A stretch of DNA of 27,947 bases from positions 2,278 through 30,224 of the forward strand of contig LIIK01000030.1 in assembly GCA_001421095.1 (NCBI GenBank), in the 5' to 3' direction. Positions 6,611 to 15,199 of the stretch are shown here, in pieces. Origin of the DNA: Candidatus [Bacteroides] periocalifornicus (GTDB taxonomy: Bacteria > Bacteroidota > Bacteroidia > Bacteroidales > CAJPTX01). A model generated the notes under the pieces. That model was not told the origin of the DNA and made no database searches. It worked only from the letters and a program-made list of their open reading frames with translations. Position numbers and translations under genes: made by a program. The first letter of the stretch is position 1. Each line of letters begins with the position of its first letter.

Positions 6611-8398
6611 ATGAATATTTTCAAAGTATTTTCAGGTGTAGTGCTAGCCGGTCTGGTGGTGGTGGGAGGATTTTTGGGATGCAAGAAGGATCTTCCCAAA
6701 CCACCGCTTTCACCAGATTCTATACGATCTCTGAAGCGGGATTCGATAGGTCGATTCTTAAGGTCGTATAGCTATGAACAGAATCAGGAGAAGAGCGACT
6801 GGACGCTTACCACTACGGGGTATTATACCAAGAGGGCGTATCCTGGGAGTTTCTACACTGATAGACGAGGGAAGCGAACTGAGAGCAAGGGTGTCCGGCT
6901 CTTTTCGGTAGAGGTGAAGGAGAGCATAGCCCGAACCGCATGTCGGCGATCTATGCTTACCCCTCCAGCCCCCGTATGGCTTGGCGAGCTGCTCAATTGC
7001 GATAGTTGGGGGGAGGAGGAGAGTGAGGTGAAGCTGGGGGCAGAGTATCGGGCGGGTGGTACGTTACTACTCCAAGGATTCTATGGAGAGGAGCAGGTAG
7101 AGAAAGACGTGGATCTGGTCGATAAGCAGTCGATCCAGGCTTCCGTGCGCGAATTAGTATCGCAGAACTATGCGTCAATCAAACCTAGCCTCTCATTGAG
7201 TATAACCCCTATTTATTCGCCCGCTAATTTGCGGTGTAAGCTCTTGGAAAATGATTGCTGGACAGTAGCAGAATTCCAGCAGATAAGAGATGCATGGGTT
7301 GCAGAAAATAGCCATGTGCTTGTACGGATCGATGAAAGCTACTTCAATATGGAATTTGTCCCGAGGGGTGGCGATTTCATGGATTTCTTCACCGATAGAG
7401 TCACTTTGCCAGTTGTAGAATCCGCAATGCATAAAGGTCCTGTAGGGTTTGTCAATTCGTTGGTGTTTGGACGCTCCTACTACCTGCTATACAGCTCCAA
7501 AGCCCCACTACCCGAACTAATGTGGTGGCTACAGCGGATTTTTCGTATAGAATACGGCAAATTGCTAATATACACTGAACATACTGACTTTGATAGCCAG
7601 GTGTATGTAATCAGGCGTGGCGCATCTGACCACATGGGGTTTACCGCAGGGACTCCCGTACCGCACGCTATGTTGGTCCCCAACTTCCCGTTAGCTCGTC
7701 CGACGGTGGAGGAATTGCTTGAACAGCCAATTTCCTACACCATTAAAAGGCTGTATGATGGCCAGATCATGCCTTATGGCTACTGGCTGCGCGATGAGAA
7801 TCGAAGGAGCAATGGTGGGGAACTCGTGCGTATAGAGAATCTTGTGAATAGGGAAAAACATTGGTGGGCTGCAATAGAAGTGAACGGGGTGGAGGTGGAG
7901 GCTACACCTGCTGGGGGTTTCCACTTCAGGAGTGGGGCTGAGGTGCAGATTAAGTCATTGATTTACTCCGAGCAGTTGAACGATACAACTGCACCCACAA
8001 AACGCTCTCTGCTGAGGTATCCCATGCGGGCATCGCTCATTGTACCCCAAGCGTTTCCTATTTACGAAGAGCTGGTACACAACATTGGGAAAATAGAGTT
8101 TGACATGAAGGCGAGCCTTCAGCTCAATTGCGACATAGTGATGAAGGTGGCTAGAGGGAAGGGGGAGCAGTTTGAGGAAAAGCTCTCGGTGCCCGTAAAG
8201 GTGAAGTTCGGGAAGAGCCTAACGATGGGGTGGCTCGATATCACCGAGGAGAATGAGGGGTCCAATCATGTTCCAGGGCAGCATTTTACCCAATATGCGA
8301 AAACACCTTACGGTACGGTAGCAATCACCATCAATTACAGCATATTGAAATCAGGCTTGCGGAACTATCAGCTTGGTCGTTGGGAAGAGGTTCTTTAG
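6611..8398 (+). CDS. CDC-like (thiol-activated cytolysin family) lipoprotein 3, divergent
   Basis: A 595-residue lipoprotein starting at ATG 6611, two codons inside an in-frame TTG. The signal peptide ends in FLGC (Cys24), followed by KKD. CDC landmarks are present but eroded: VWLGEL (about 122-127), FVNSLVFGR (about 280-288) and EQPISYTIKRLYDG (about 371-384). At the GG position it reads RRGAS, so one glycine is lost. The segment before PISY is about ten residues shorter than in pneumolysin or its neighbour. The two hairpin positions look helical rather than amphipathic beta. The undecapeptide position reads MGWLDI. It is therefore less likely to insert in membranes by itself and may be a partner or a dominant inhibitor. 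The next gene has its own promoter 31 bases after this stop, so this ends the island. Confidence 0.7.
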   Translation: MNIFKVFSGVVLAGLVVVGGFLGCKKDLPKPPLSPDSIRSLKRDSIGRFLRSYSYEQNQEKSDWTLTTTGYYTKRAYPGSFYTDRRGKRTESKGVRLFSVEVKESIARTACRRSMLTPPAPVWLGELLNCDSWGEEESEVKLGAEYRAGGTLLLQGFYGEEQVEKDVDLVDKQSIQASVRELVSQNYASIKPSLSLSITPIYSPANLRCKLLENDCWTVAEFQQIRDAWVAENSHVLVRIDESYFNMEFVPRGGDFMDFFTDRVTLPVVESAMHKGPVGFVNSLVFGRSYYLLYSSKAPLPELMWWLQRIFRIEYGKLLIYTEHTDFDSQVYVIRRGASDHMGFTAGTPVPHAMLVPNFPLARPTVEELLEQPISYTIKRLYDGQIMPYGYWLRDENRRSNGGELVRIENLVNREKHWWAAIEVNGVEVEATPAGGFHFRSGAEVQIKSLIYSEQLNDTTAPTKRSLLRYPMRASLIVPQAFPIYEELVHNIGKIEFDMKASLQLNCDIVMKVARGKGEQFEEKLSVPVKVKFGKSLTMGWLDITEENEGSNHVPGQHFTQYAKTPYGTVAITINYSILKSGLRNYQLGRWEEVL

Positions 8399-8428
8399 CC
8401 CTTTATTACTATTCCCAAAAATCTTTCC

Positions 8429-8436
8429 TACCTTTG
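8429..8436 (+). promoter_or_regulatory. Bacteroidota -7 promoter element TACCTTTG
   Basis: Exact TAnnTTTG match, 26 bases before ATG 8463. It shows that the M16 protease is transcribed independently and fixes its start downstream of in-frame codons that overlap the previous gene. Confidence 0.7.
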
Positions 8437-8462
8437 CGCAGAATTTCAATCAAATACTACCT

Positions 8463-11297
8463 ATGTACGCAGAAGTAAGATTGCGCCGCGTGCTGCTGGC
8501 CTTGCTGCTCGCGGTGTTCGTATGCCCTGTGGCGCTGTTCGCCCAGCTGCCAGAGCAGATGCTGAATGCGCCGCTGCCCACCGACCCGAAGGTGAAAATC
8601 GGCAAGCTCGACAATGGCCTCACCTACTACATCCGGGCCAATGCCGAACCGAAGGGCCGCGCGGAGTTCTACATACTCCACAATGTGGGCGCCATCATGG
8701 AGAATGACGACCAGCAGGGTCTAGCGCACTTCACCGAGCATATGGCCTTCAATGGCACTACGCACTTCCCTGGCAAGCAGCTTATCAATTTCCTGGAGCA
8801 TAATGGGGTGAAGTTCGGCGCTGACGTGAATGCATTCACCGCGCACGATGTTACCTGCTATAACATCTCCGATGTGCCCACAGCACGCCAGGGCCTCTTG
8901 GACTCCTGCGTGATGGTGCTGGCTGACTGGAGCGGCTCCATCTCTATGGAGGGCTCAGAGATAGATGCTGAGCGCGGCGTGATCATGGAGGAGTACCGCA
9001 CCCGGCGCGATGCCAACTGGCGGGCGCGCGATGCGATGATGAAGGAGCTGTTCAAAGGTTCAAAGTACGCTGAGCGCGATGTGATAGGGCCGCTCGATTT
9101 CCTCAAGTCCTTTAAGTACGATAAGATCCGCAATTTCTACCACACATGGTATAAGCCTGAGCTGCAGGCAATCATCATCGTGGGCGATTTTGATGCTGAT
9201 GCTATGGAGGCACGAGTGAAGCGCATTGCCTCCCAGATCCCCAAGACGGAGAAGCCGCTGGTTCGCCCAGAATTCGACGTGCCCGCCCACCCAGGATTGG
9301 TGTACAGCACCTACACCGATAACGAGGCCCGCATGGCGAGGGTCCAGCTCGTCTACACCCTCCCAGCTCAGCATAAGCAGCCTAAGACTGTGGGCTACCT
9401 GCGGGAGTCGCTTGCCGACCAGCTGGCCATACAGATGCTGAATGCCCGTTTTGACGAGATCCGTCAGCAGGAAAACGCACCCTTCATTGCGGGCTTTGGC
9501 GGCAAGCAGGGGATAGTGCGCACGGTAGACAACATGCTGCTCATTGCCATACCCAAACCGGGTGAGATACGGAAGGCTCTTACGGGTATCATCACCGAGA
9601 GCCAGCGTGCACGGCAGAAGGGCTTTGTGGCTAGCGAGCTAGAGCGTGCCAAGGCCGATATAATCCGCAGCGTGCAGAAGGCCTACGATGAAAAGGACAA
9701 GACTAAAAATAGTGCCTACATTGAGGAGTGCATTGAGAATTTCACCACGGGAGAGCCGATGCTTGGCATAGAGGCCGAGGCGCAGGTGATTCCCGTGCTA
9801 CTCCAGACTATTGGGGTTCCCGAAGTGAATAAGGCGCTGGAGAAGATGATGCCAGGTAAGGATCTCTTCGTGTTCATCAGTGCCCCAGAGTCTGAAAAGG
9901 CGCAACTCCCAACCTACGATGAGGTGGCTAAGGAGTTCAATGCCATCTACTCATCAGACCTCTCTGCCTGGGTGGATAACGTGAAGACCGAACCTCTTAT
10001 AGAGAAGCTCCCTACTCCAGGCACGGTTAAATCTGAGGCGAAGGGCAAGCAGTTCGGCACACAGGAGTGGCGGCTCTCCAATGGCGTGAAGGTGATAGTG
10101 AAGCCCACCACCTTTAAGGACGACGAGATCATGATGTCGGGCTGGGCGCCAGGCGGAGTGTCGCTGGCTGCCGATGCCGATGTGTACTCTGCCCAGCTGG
10201 CGGGGCAAATAGTAGCCATGAGCGGTCTGGGCAATTTTGATGCTGTGGAGATGCAAAAGCTCACAGCGGGCAAGCAGGCATCGGCCAGCGCGGATCTCGG
10301 GAGCAACTACGCCGTGGTCGATGGCCAAAGCTCCTCAAAAGTGGATGAGCTGGAGCTGATGCTGCAGCAGGTTCACCTCCTCTTCACAGCGCCGCGGTTC
10401 GACGAGAAGGCCTTCAGCACGCTCATGGGGCAGCTCCGCACGGTGTATACCAACCAGGAGAACGACCCCAACACCCAGTTCTCTCGCCGTCTACGGAATG
10501 CGATGACTGACGGTGCTCTTCGGGCTATGCCGCTCTCGCTGGAGAATCTCGACAAGGTGAACCTCGCCAAGGCGAAAGAGCTCTACATGCAGCAGTTCGC
10601 CAATGCGCGGAATTTCACTTTCGTCTTTGTGGGCAATGTGAACCTAGAGCAGCTCAAGAATCTGGTGAACCTCTACATTGGCTCGCTGCCAGCAGGCAAT
10701 GAACTCAAATGGAGGGACGATGGCGTGCGTTTCCCCACCAAGCCCCGTAAGGTAGAATTCCCCGTGAAGATGGAGACCCCGAAGGTGCGCTACGCCAAGG
10801 TGTACAATGCCGATGCCAAGTACAACGAGAAGAATCTGCTGGACATAGAGGCGCTTAAGCACGTGCTCGATCTCCGCTACACCGAGGAGGTGCGCGAGAA
10901 AGAGGGTGGAACCTACGGGGTGCGCTCGCAGGGCTTCATCACCCGTCTTCCCGTGAGCCAGGCGAGGATGCTGATCCTCTTCGATACGGATCCTGCTAAG
11001 GCTGAGAAACTCATCCCCATGATCACCTCCATATTCGAGGAGCTTCGCACCAACATCCGTGAAACCGATGTGGAGAAGGCCAAGAAGCACTTCCTGAAAT
11101 CGTTTGGCGAGCAGGTGCGTCTCAATGAGTACTGGCTAGAGGTGGTGAAGGAGTTCGAGCTGACGGGTGTAGATGAATACACCAACTACGAGAAGCTGGT
11201 GAACGCCCTCAACGCCAAGAGCCTGCAGAAATCATTCGAAAAGCTCTTTGGCACAGCGAATGCGGTAGAGGTGGAAATGGAAGGTATAGCGCAGTAA
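8463..11297 (+). CDS. M16 family zinc metallopeptidase, two-domain, secreted
   Basis: Pitrilysin/insulinase-type protease of 944 residues. ATG 8463 follows the promoter at 8429-8436 and opens a signal peptide (LLALLLAVFV... to ALFA|Q, about residue 27), so it acts in the periplasm or at the cell surface. The zinc-binding motif is HFTEH (His89, Glu92, His93), with the third ligand Glu170 in AERGVIMEE. The 76-residue gap is the one known for pitrilysin. The N-terminal M16 domain and an inactive-like second half (REKEGGTYGVRSQG in the last quarter) give the full-length double architecture common in Bacteroidota. The gene has its own promoter and terminator and is probably monocistronic. It is markedly GC-richer than the island before it. 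It degrades peptides or small proteins; the substrate is unknown. Confidence 0.93.
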   Translation: MYAEVRLRRVLLALLLAVFVCPVALFAQLPEQMLNAPLPTDPKVKIGKLDNGLTYYIRANAEPKGRAEFYILHNVGAIMENDDQQGLAHFTEHMAFNGTTHFPGKQLINFLEHNGVKFGADVNAFTAHDVTCYNISDVPTARQGLLDSCVMVLADWSGSISMEGSEIDAERGVIMEEYRTRRDANWRARDAMMKELFKGSKYAERDVIGPLDFLKSFKYDKIRNFYHTWYKPELQAIIIVGDFDADAMEARVKRIASQIPKTEKPLVRPEFDVPAHPGLVYSTYTDNEARMARVQLVYTLPAQHKQPKTVGYLRESLADQLAIQMLNARFDEIRQQENAPFIAGFGGKQGIVRTVDNMLLIAIPKPGEIRKALTGIITESQRARQKGFVASELERAKADIIRSVQKAYDEKDKTKNSAYIEECIENFTTGEPMLGIEAEAQVIPVLLQTIGVPEVNKALEKMMPGKDLFVFISAPESEKAQLPTYDEVAKEFNAIYSSDLSAWVDNVKTEPLIEKLPTPGTVKSEAKGKQFGTQEWRLSNGVKVIVKPTTFKDDEIMMSGWAPGGVSLAADADVYSAQLAGQIVAMSGLGNFDAVEMQKLTAGKQASASADLGSNYAVVDGQSSSKVDELELMLQQVHLLFTAPRFDEKAFSTLMGQLRTVYTNQENDPNTQFSRRLRNAMTDGALRAMPLSLENLDKVNLAKAKELYMQQFANARNFTFVFVGNVNLEQLKNLVNLYIGSLPAGNELKWRDDGVRFPTKPRKVEFPVKMETPKVRYAKVYNADAKYNEKNLLDIEALKHVLDLRYTEEVREKEGGTYGVRSQGFITRLPVSQARMLILFDTDPAKAEKLIPMITSIFEELRTNIRETDVEKAKKHFLKSFGEQVRLNEYWLEVVKEFELTGVDEYTNYEKLVNALNAKSLQKSFEKLFGTANAVEVEMEGIAQ

Positions 11298-11320
11298 AGC
11301 AGCGAATCGCTAGCGTTTTA

Positions 11321-11349
11321 AGGGCGGGACTTCGGTCTCGCCTTTTTTT
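11321..11349 (+). terminator. Intrinsic terminator of the M16 protease gene
   Basis: GGCGGGAC (11323-11330), a TTCG tetraloop and GTCTCGCC (11335-11342) form a stable stem with one wobble pair, followed by seven T. It lies 25 bases after the M16 stop codon. Confidence 0.9.
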
Positions 11350-11366
11350 ATTCCCGTATCTTTTCC

Positions 11367-11374
11367 TACCTTCG
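11367..11374 (+). promoter_or_regulatory. Bacteroidota -7 promoter element TACCTTCG
   Basis: TACCTTCG is the common TTCG variant of the -7 consensus. It lies 31 bases before ATG 11406, just after the preceding terminator, and probably drives the permease, membrane protein and dprA run. Confidence 0.65.
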
Positions 11375-11405
11375 CAGTCGCATTGCTGCATTCAAATACT
11401 GCCTC

Positions 11406-12686
11406 ATGCCAAGTCGTGCATCAAGGGGAATGACCCTCCGACGGTTGATATTCCGGACGGTTGATAATATCCGCCAATCCATGTCGGCCCTCAAGGGCTC
11501 AAAGCTCCGCACTGGGCTCACCATGACCATAGTGGCCATAGGGATAACGGCCCTCCTGGGTATGCTCACCATGATCAACGCCATCACCAGCTCCATAGAG
11601 AACGATCTTGGCAGCCAGCAAGGGGCAGCGTTCAGCATTACCAGCTGGTCGAACAGCATACGGATCAACAACCAGGAGACCACGGTGGGGGAGGACTACA
11701 AGTACCTAAGCCGTCGGGAGGGAGAGGAGTTCGTACAACGCTATCGCCAGTGGGGGCATGCGGGAGTAGAAATGTGGATTACCAGCACTGAGATGAGGCG
11801 TGGTGCCTACCATACGCGTCCCTACCTCAGTGTGCGCGGCGTGACCTCGGGATTCCTACAGGTAGAGAATCCTGTGGTGCTGAAAGGGAGGGTGTTCTCT
11901 GAACAGGAGGAGCAGGCTGCCGCCCCCGTAACCATGGTGGGTGAGGGTATAGTAACAGCGCTATTCCCGAACGGCGAGGATCCCATTGGTAAGCGTGTGC
12001 TCATTGGCTCTAGCCCCTTCACCATCATTGGAGTGCTGGCCAGCAAGGTGCAGACTTTCGGACGTGATACCCAGAATCTCATATACGTGCCGCTCAAAAG
12101 CGGGCTCACCCAGTTTCCCCGTGCTGATGCTAATTGTGATATCTCGGTAAAACCCTATCCTGGTATCTCTGTTGCCCAGGCAATGGATGAGGCAGAACGC
12201 ATTATGCGCACTGTTCGTCGCCTTACCCCCCGCCAGCGGTCAAACTTCAATATTGCCACCAATGAGGAGATTATGCGGGTGGTGCTGAATTCCCTGTCTT
12301 CTACCACTACTACTGGGATTCTCATAGGGCTTATAACGCTGCTGGGGTCGGCTGTGGCGCTCATGAATATCATGCTGGCCTCGGTAACCGAGCGGACGCG
12401 TGAGATTGGGGTTCGCAAGGCCATAGGGGCTTACGCGGGCACGGTGCGGCAGCAGTTTTTGATAGAGGCCGTGGTGGTAACGGTGCTTGGCGGGCTTATA
12501 GGCATGGTGCTTGGAGTGGTGGTGGGCAGCCTGGTGGCCAAGGGGATGGGCATCGGCTTTGCCATGCCGTGGGGGTGGGTATTGGTGAGCCTATTGCTGT
12601 GCGTGGGCGTTGGGGTTTTGGCTGGATACCTCCCGGCAAAGCGGGCTGCGGGGCTCGACCCAATTCTTGCGCTGAGGTATGAATGA
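11406..12686 (+). CDS. ABC transporter permease, MacB/FtsX type
   Basis: Inner-membrane permease of 426 residues. The N-terminus has the typical SALKGSKLRTGLTM helix entry and first transmembrane helix (about 35-55), then a MacB-type periplasmic domain (about 60-290). A C-terminal FtsX domain has three helices, with MNIMLASVTERTREIGVRKA around residue 320-340 and the ending GYLPAKRAAGLDPILALRYE. Such permeases work with a separate ATPase and often a periplasmic adaptor in mechanotransmission or export of lipoproteins, peptides or drugs. Neither partner is next to it, so the ATPase must be elsewhere. The stop overlaps the next start (ATGA at 12683-12686), giving translational coupling. Substrate cannot be predicted. 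Confidence 0.92.
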   Translation: MPSRASRGMTLRRLIFRTVDNIRQSMSALKGSKLRTGLTMTIVAIGITALLGMLTMINAITSSIENDLGSQQGAAFSITSWSNSIRINNQETTVGEDYKYLSRREGEEFVQRYRQWGHAGVEMWITSTEMRRGAYHTRPYLSVRGVTSGFLQVENPVVLKGRVFSEQEEQAAAPVTMVGEGIVTALFPNGEDPIGKRVLIGSSPFTIIGVLASKVQTFGRDTQNLIYVPLKSGLTQFPRADANCDISVKPYPGISVAQAMDEAERIMRTVRRLTPRQRSNFNIATNEEIMRVVLNSLSSTTTTGILIGLITLLGSAVALMNIMLASVTERTREIGVRKAIGAYAGTVRQQFLIEAVVVTVLGGLIGMVLGVVVGSLVAKGMGIGFAMPWGWVLVSLLLCVGVGVLAGYLPAKRAAGLDPILALRYE

Positions 12687-13231
12687 TTCAGTTTTCGGGC
12701 CTAAGAGAGAGAGGTATGACGATAGACACAGGTGCCCGCACGGTGCGGATGCAGTCCCAAAAGCAGATATTCGCCATTGTGTCTGTTATCACCATTCTTG
12801 CGCTGGTGTACAGGCCGTTGGCTAGGCACTTGGATGCTTGGTATTCAGGGCTGTCCACCTTGCTCATCGTGCTTATTGCGGTGGTGTACGTATGCTACCA
12901 GTACTACTTCGTGCTGCGCGATATAGAGTATCTTCTAGTAACTGATACCCAGCTCCCGGGATTCCTCCGAGTACGGCATTTCCCCGTGCGGCCCCTGAGC
13001 AACGGGCGCTTTGCCGTGGAGATACCCCTGGAGGCTTTCTACAGCTATCGTGTGGTGCGGGCGTGGCGAGGGTTGCGCACCTACATTGTGCTTAGCGAGC
13101 ATCAGGGCAACCAGGTGTACACCTACCCTCGGTTCTCCATTACCATCCTAAGGAAACGGGAGAAAATGGAGCTTTTCCGCCTGTTAGATCAATACGCCAA
13201 AGTGCACGATGGAGCGGGTACAGCCAGCTGA
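12683..13231 (+). CDS. Small membrane protein, two transmembrane helices, PH-like C-terminal domain possible
   Basis: Unrecognised protein of 182 residues. Two hydrophobic helices (about 30-47 and 56-76) are followed by a soluble domain of alternating beta strands ending in a helix (KREKMELFRLLDQYAKV). That is the layout of bacterial PH-domain membrane proteins, but the match is only structural impression. The start overlaps the permease stop by ATGA; ATG 12716, which has a purine-rich GAGAGAGAGG just before it, is a good alternative. Its 3' end overlaps dprA by 23 bases. Coupling to both neighbours suggests co-expression, perhaps as an accessory subunit of the permease, which is inference. 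Confidence 0.7.
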   Translation: MIQFSGLRERGMTIDTGARTVRMQSQKQIFAIVSVITILALVYRPLARHLDAWYSGLSTLLIVLIAVVYVCYQYYFVLRDIEYLLVTDTQLPGFLRVRHFPVRPLSNGRFAVEIPLEAFYSYRVVRAWRGLRTYIVLSEHQGNQVYTYPRFSITILRKREKMELFRLLDQYAKVHDGAGTAS

Positions 13232-14336
13232 ACTTCACCAGCAGATAGCCCTCACCCTTATCCCGCAGGTGGGGCCGCAGACCGCACGGCAGCTCTTGGC
13301 ATCGTTGGGGTCTCTAGAGGCGGTTTTTCACGCCTCGCCCCAAGAGCTGGAGCGCATACCCGATGTGGGGCCTACTATCGCCAAAAACGTCGTCGGTTGG
13401 CACGATACGCAGGCGGTAGAGGCAGAGATCCGCTATGTGGAGGAGAATGGGATTCAGACCCTCTTCTTCATGGATGAGGATTATCCCGCACGCCTGAAGG
13501 ATTGCCCCGATGCCCCAATTCTCCTCTACTACAAGGGGCAGAATCCATTCCCCAGCGGGCGGCATAAGTGGTTGAGCATAGTGGGGACGCGTCGGGCCAC
13601 GAGCTATGGTGCGGACTTTGTGCAGTCTTTGCTCCGAGATCTTGCCCCTCACTACCCGGATCTGATAGTGGTGAGTGGACTGGCCGACGGGATAGATGGC
13701 CTGGCTCATCGGGCCGCGCTGGATAACGGCATACCCACATTAGGGGTGCTTGGGCATGGGCTGGATATGATCTACCCGGCGGCCCATAGGGATATCGCAA
13801 GGCAAATGCAGGCGCGGGGAGGATTGCTCACAGAATACACACACGAACGGCGTATAGATCGCAATTTCTTCCTCCAGCGAAACCGCATCATAGCTGGCCT
13901 TTCGCAGGCAACCCTAGTGGTGGAGAGCGCGGTAAAGGGCGGGGCTATGGTTACGGCAGCCAATGCGCTAAGCTACGGGCGAGAGGTTCTGGCACTACCG
14001 GGCACAGCGGGGCGAACCATCAGCGGTGGATGCAATCTGCTCATTAAAACGCACAAAGCCTCGCTCATTGAGTGCGCTGAAGATCTCGAGACCGCCCTTG
14101 GCTGGAAACGGAAGACCACGCAGCAATCTGCCAGCCAGCCTACACTGTTCTACACTCCTACAGCCGAGGAGGCCGCGGTAATCGGCATTATTCGGCACGA
14201 TGCCCCTATTGCCATCGATGAGCTCATCCGTGCAGCCAAACTCCCCATCAATACTCTCAATAGCATACTTCTCTCGCTTGAATTCCAGGGGGTAATCCGT
14301 AAGCTCCCGGGGCGTGTATACGAGACTACGAGTTAG
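13209..14336 (+). CDS. dprA: DNA-processing protein DprA
   Basis: DprA/Smf of 375 residues, the cytoplasmic RecA loader that binds incoming single-stranded DNA in natural transformation. The N-terminal helix-hairpin-helix/SAM-like part (1-65) contains IPQVGPQTARQLL and IPDVGPTIAKNV. The Rossmann-like core has IVGTRRATSYG (124-134), VVSGLADGIDGLAHRAA (154-170), a GGLLTEY segment (204-210) and FFLQRNRIIAGLS (220-232), all hallmarks of the family. The C-terminus (about 310-375) is a winged-helix DML1-type domain ending in GVIRKLPGRVYE. Length is normal. It starts inside the end of the preceding membrane-protein gene. No other competence gene is in the window. Confidence 0.96.
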   Translation: MERVQPAELHQQIALTLIPQVGPQTARQLLASLGSLEAVFHASPQELERIPDVGPTIAKNVVGWHDTQAVEAEIRYVEENGIQTLFFMDEDYPARLKDCPDAPILLYYKGQNPFPSGRHKWLSIVGTRRATSYGADFVQSLLRDLAPHYPDLIVVSGLADGIDGLAHRAALDNGIPTLGVLGHGLDMIYPAAHRDIARQMQARGGLLTEYTHERRIDRNFFLQRNRIIAGLSQATLVVESAVKGGAMVTAANALSYGREVLALPGTAGRTISGGCNLLIKTHKASLIECAEDLETALGWKRKTTQQSASQPTLFYTPTAEEAAVIGIIRHDAPIAIDELIRAAKLPINTLNSILLSLEFQGVIRKLPGRVYETTS

Positions 14337-14533
14337 CACCGTCAGCAGGTAGAGATCTCTTTCTATCCAAGTAAATTTAGCGCTCTACACTGCTAATCGG
14401 GGAGAGTGGGGGCTGTATTGCTTTCAACATTTTCTATCTGAATAGTGGCATTGCAGGGCATCAGCTGCGGATGTAGCTGCTGCAAGATGCATTCTAGCCA
14501 TAAGGGGAATGGACGGACTTTCTTTTTTTTCGT

Positions 14534-14541
14534 TACCTTTG
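14534..14541 (+). promoter_or_regulatory. Bacteroidota -7 promoter element TACCTTTG
   Basis: Exact TAnnTTTG match, preceded by a T-rich stretch and 28 bases before ATG 14570. It probably serves the DUF4254, glycosyltransferase, queF and barrel-protein run. The rest of the 233-base spacer after dprA shows no gene and only a weak AGAGATCTCT palindrome. Confidence 0.7.
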
Positions 14542-14569
14542 CCCCTGCAATTCAATCAATGCGCGCAAT

Positions 14570-15178
14570 ATGGAGTTTAGCACCCTGTGTAACCGTATAT
14601 TCTGGGAGTGCATATTAGCCTACCGAAAGCTCGGCAATGTGGATGCCCCGTTGGCCAATCCCTTTGCAGCCAGCACTATAGAGGCTCGGCTCTACGAGAA
14701 GAACTGGATAGACAATGTGCAGTGGGATCTGGAGGATATTATCCGGGATCCCAATATAGACCCCGTCCGGGCTTTGGCCATTAAACGGCGTATAGACCAG
14801 AGCAACCAGAACCGGACGGACCTGGTGGAGATGATAGATAGCTACTTCCTGGAACGCTTCTCTGGGGTAGTGCGTAGGCCAGATGCCACGCTGAATACGG
14901 AGAGCCCTGCGTGGGCGGTAGATAGGCTCTCCATTCTCTCGCTAAAGATCTACCAAATGCAGCAGCAAGCCATAGATCTCACGGCAACTCCCGAGCATCG
15001 CGCCTCCTGCCAGGCTAAACTCGATGTGCTACTGGAGCAGCGGGCTGACCTTTCGCAGGCTCTCGACCAACTCCTACAGGCGTACCAGAATGGCGAGAAG
15101 GTGATGAAGGTCTACCGCCAGATGAAGATGTACAACGACCCAGCGCTCAACCCGATATTGCAGGGGAAGAAAAACTAG
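14570..15178 (+). CDS. DUF4254 domain protein
   Basis: Cytoplasmic helical protein of 202 residues matching my memory of DUF4254: an opening helix with FWECILAY, a central NWIDNVQWDLEDIIRDP segment (45-61) rich in Trp and acid, ALAIKRRIDQSNQNRTDLVE (68-87), and long C-terminal helices with a QQQ-rich stretch. It has no signal peptide or membrane helix. In Bacteroidota this family is commonly found beside GT9 glycosyltransferases, as here, where the next gene starts 21 bases after the stop. Its biochemical role is not known to me; a helper role in lipopolysaccharide core or glycan synthesis is inferred from this repeated neighbourhood. Confidence 0.85.
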   Translation: MEFSTLCNRIFWECILAYRKLGNVDAPLANPFAASTIEARLYEKNWIDNVQWDLEDIIRDPNIDPVRALAIKRRIDQSNQNRTDLVEMIDSYFLERFSGVVRRPDATLNTESPAWAVDRLSILSLKIYQMQQQAIDLTATPEHRASCQAKLDVLLEQRADLSQALDQLLQAYQNGEKVMKVYRQMKMYNDPALNPILQGKKN

Positions 15179-15199
15179 TGCCGAGGGTCGTAATGGACG

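Noticed and set aside
8373..8462. N-terminal extension of the M16 protease overlapping the previous gene
   Set aside because: The -7 element at 8429-8436 lies within it and the signal peptide begins at 8463.
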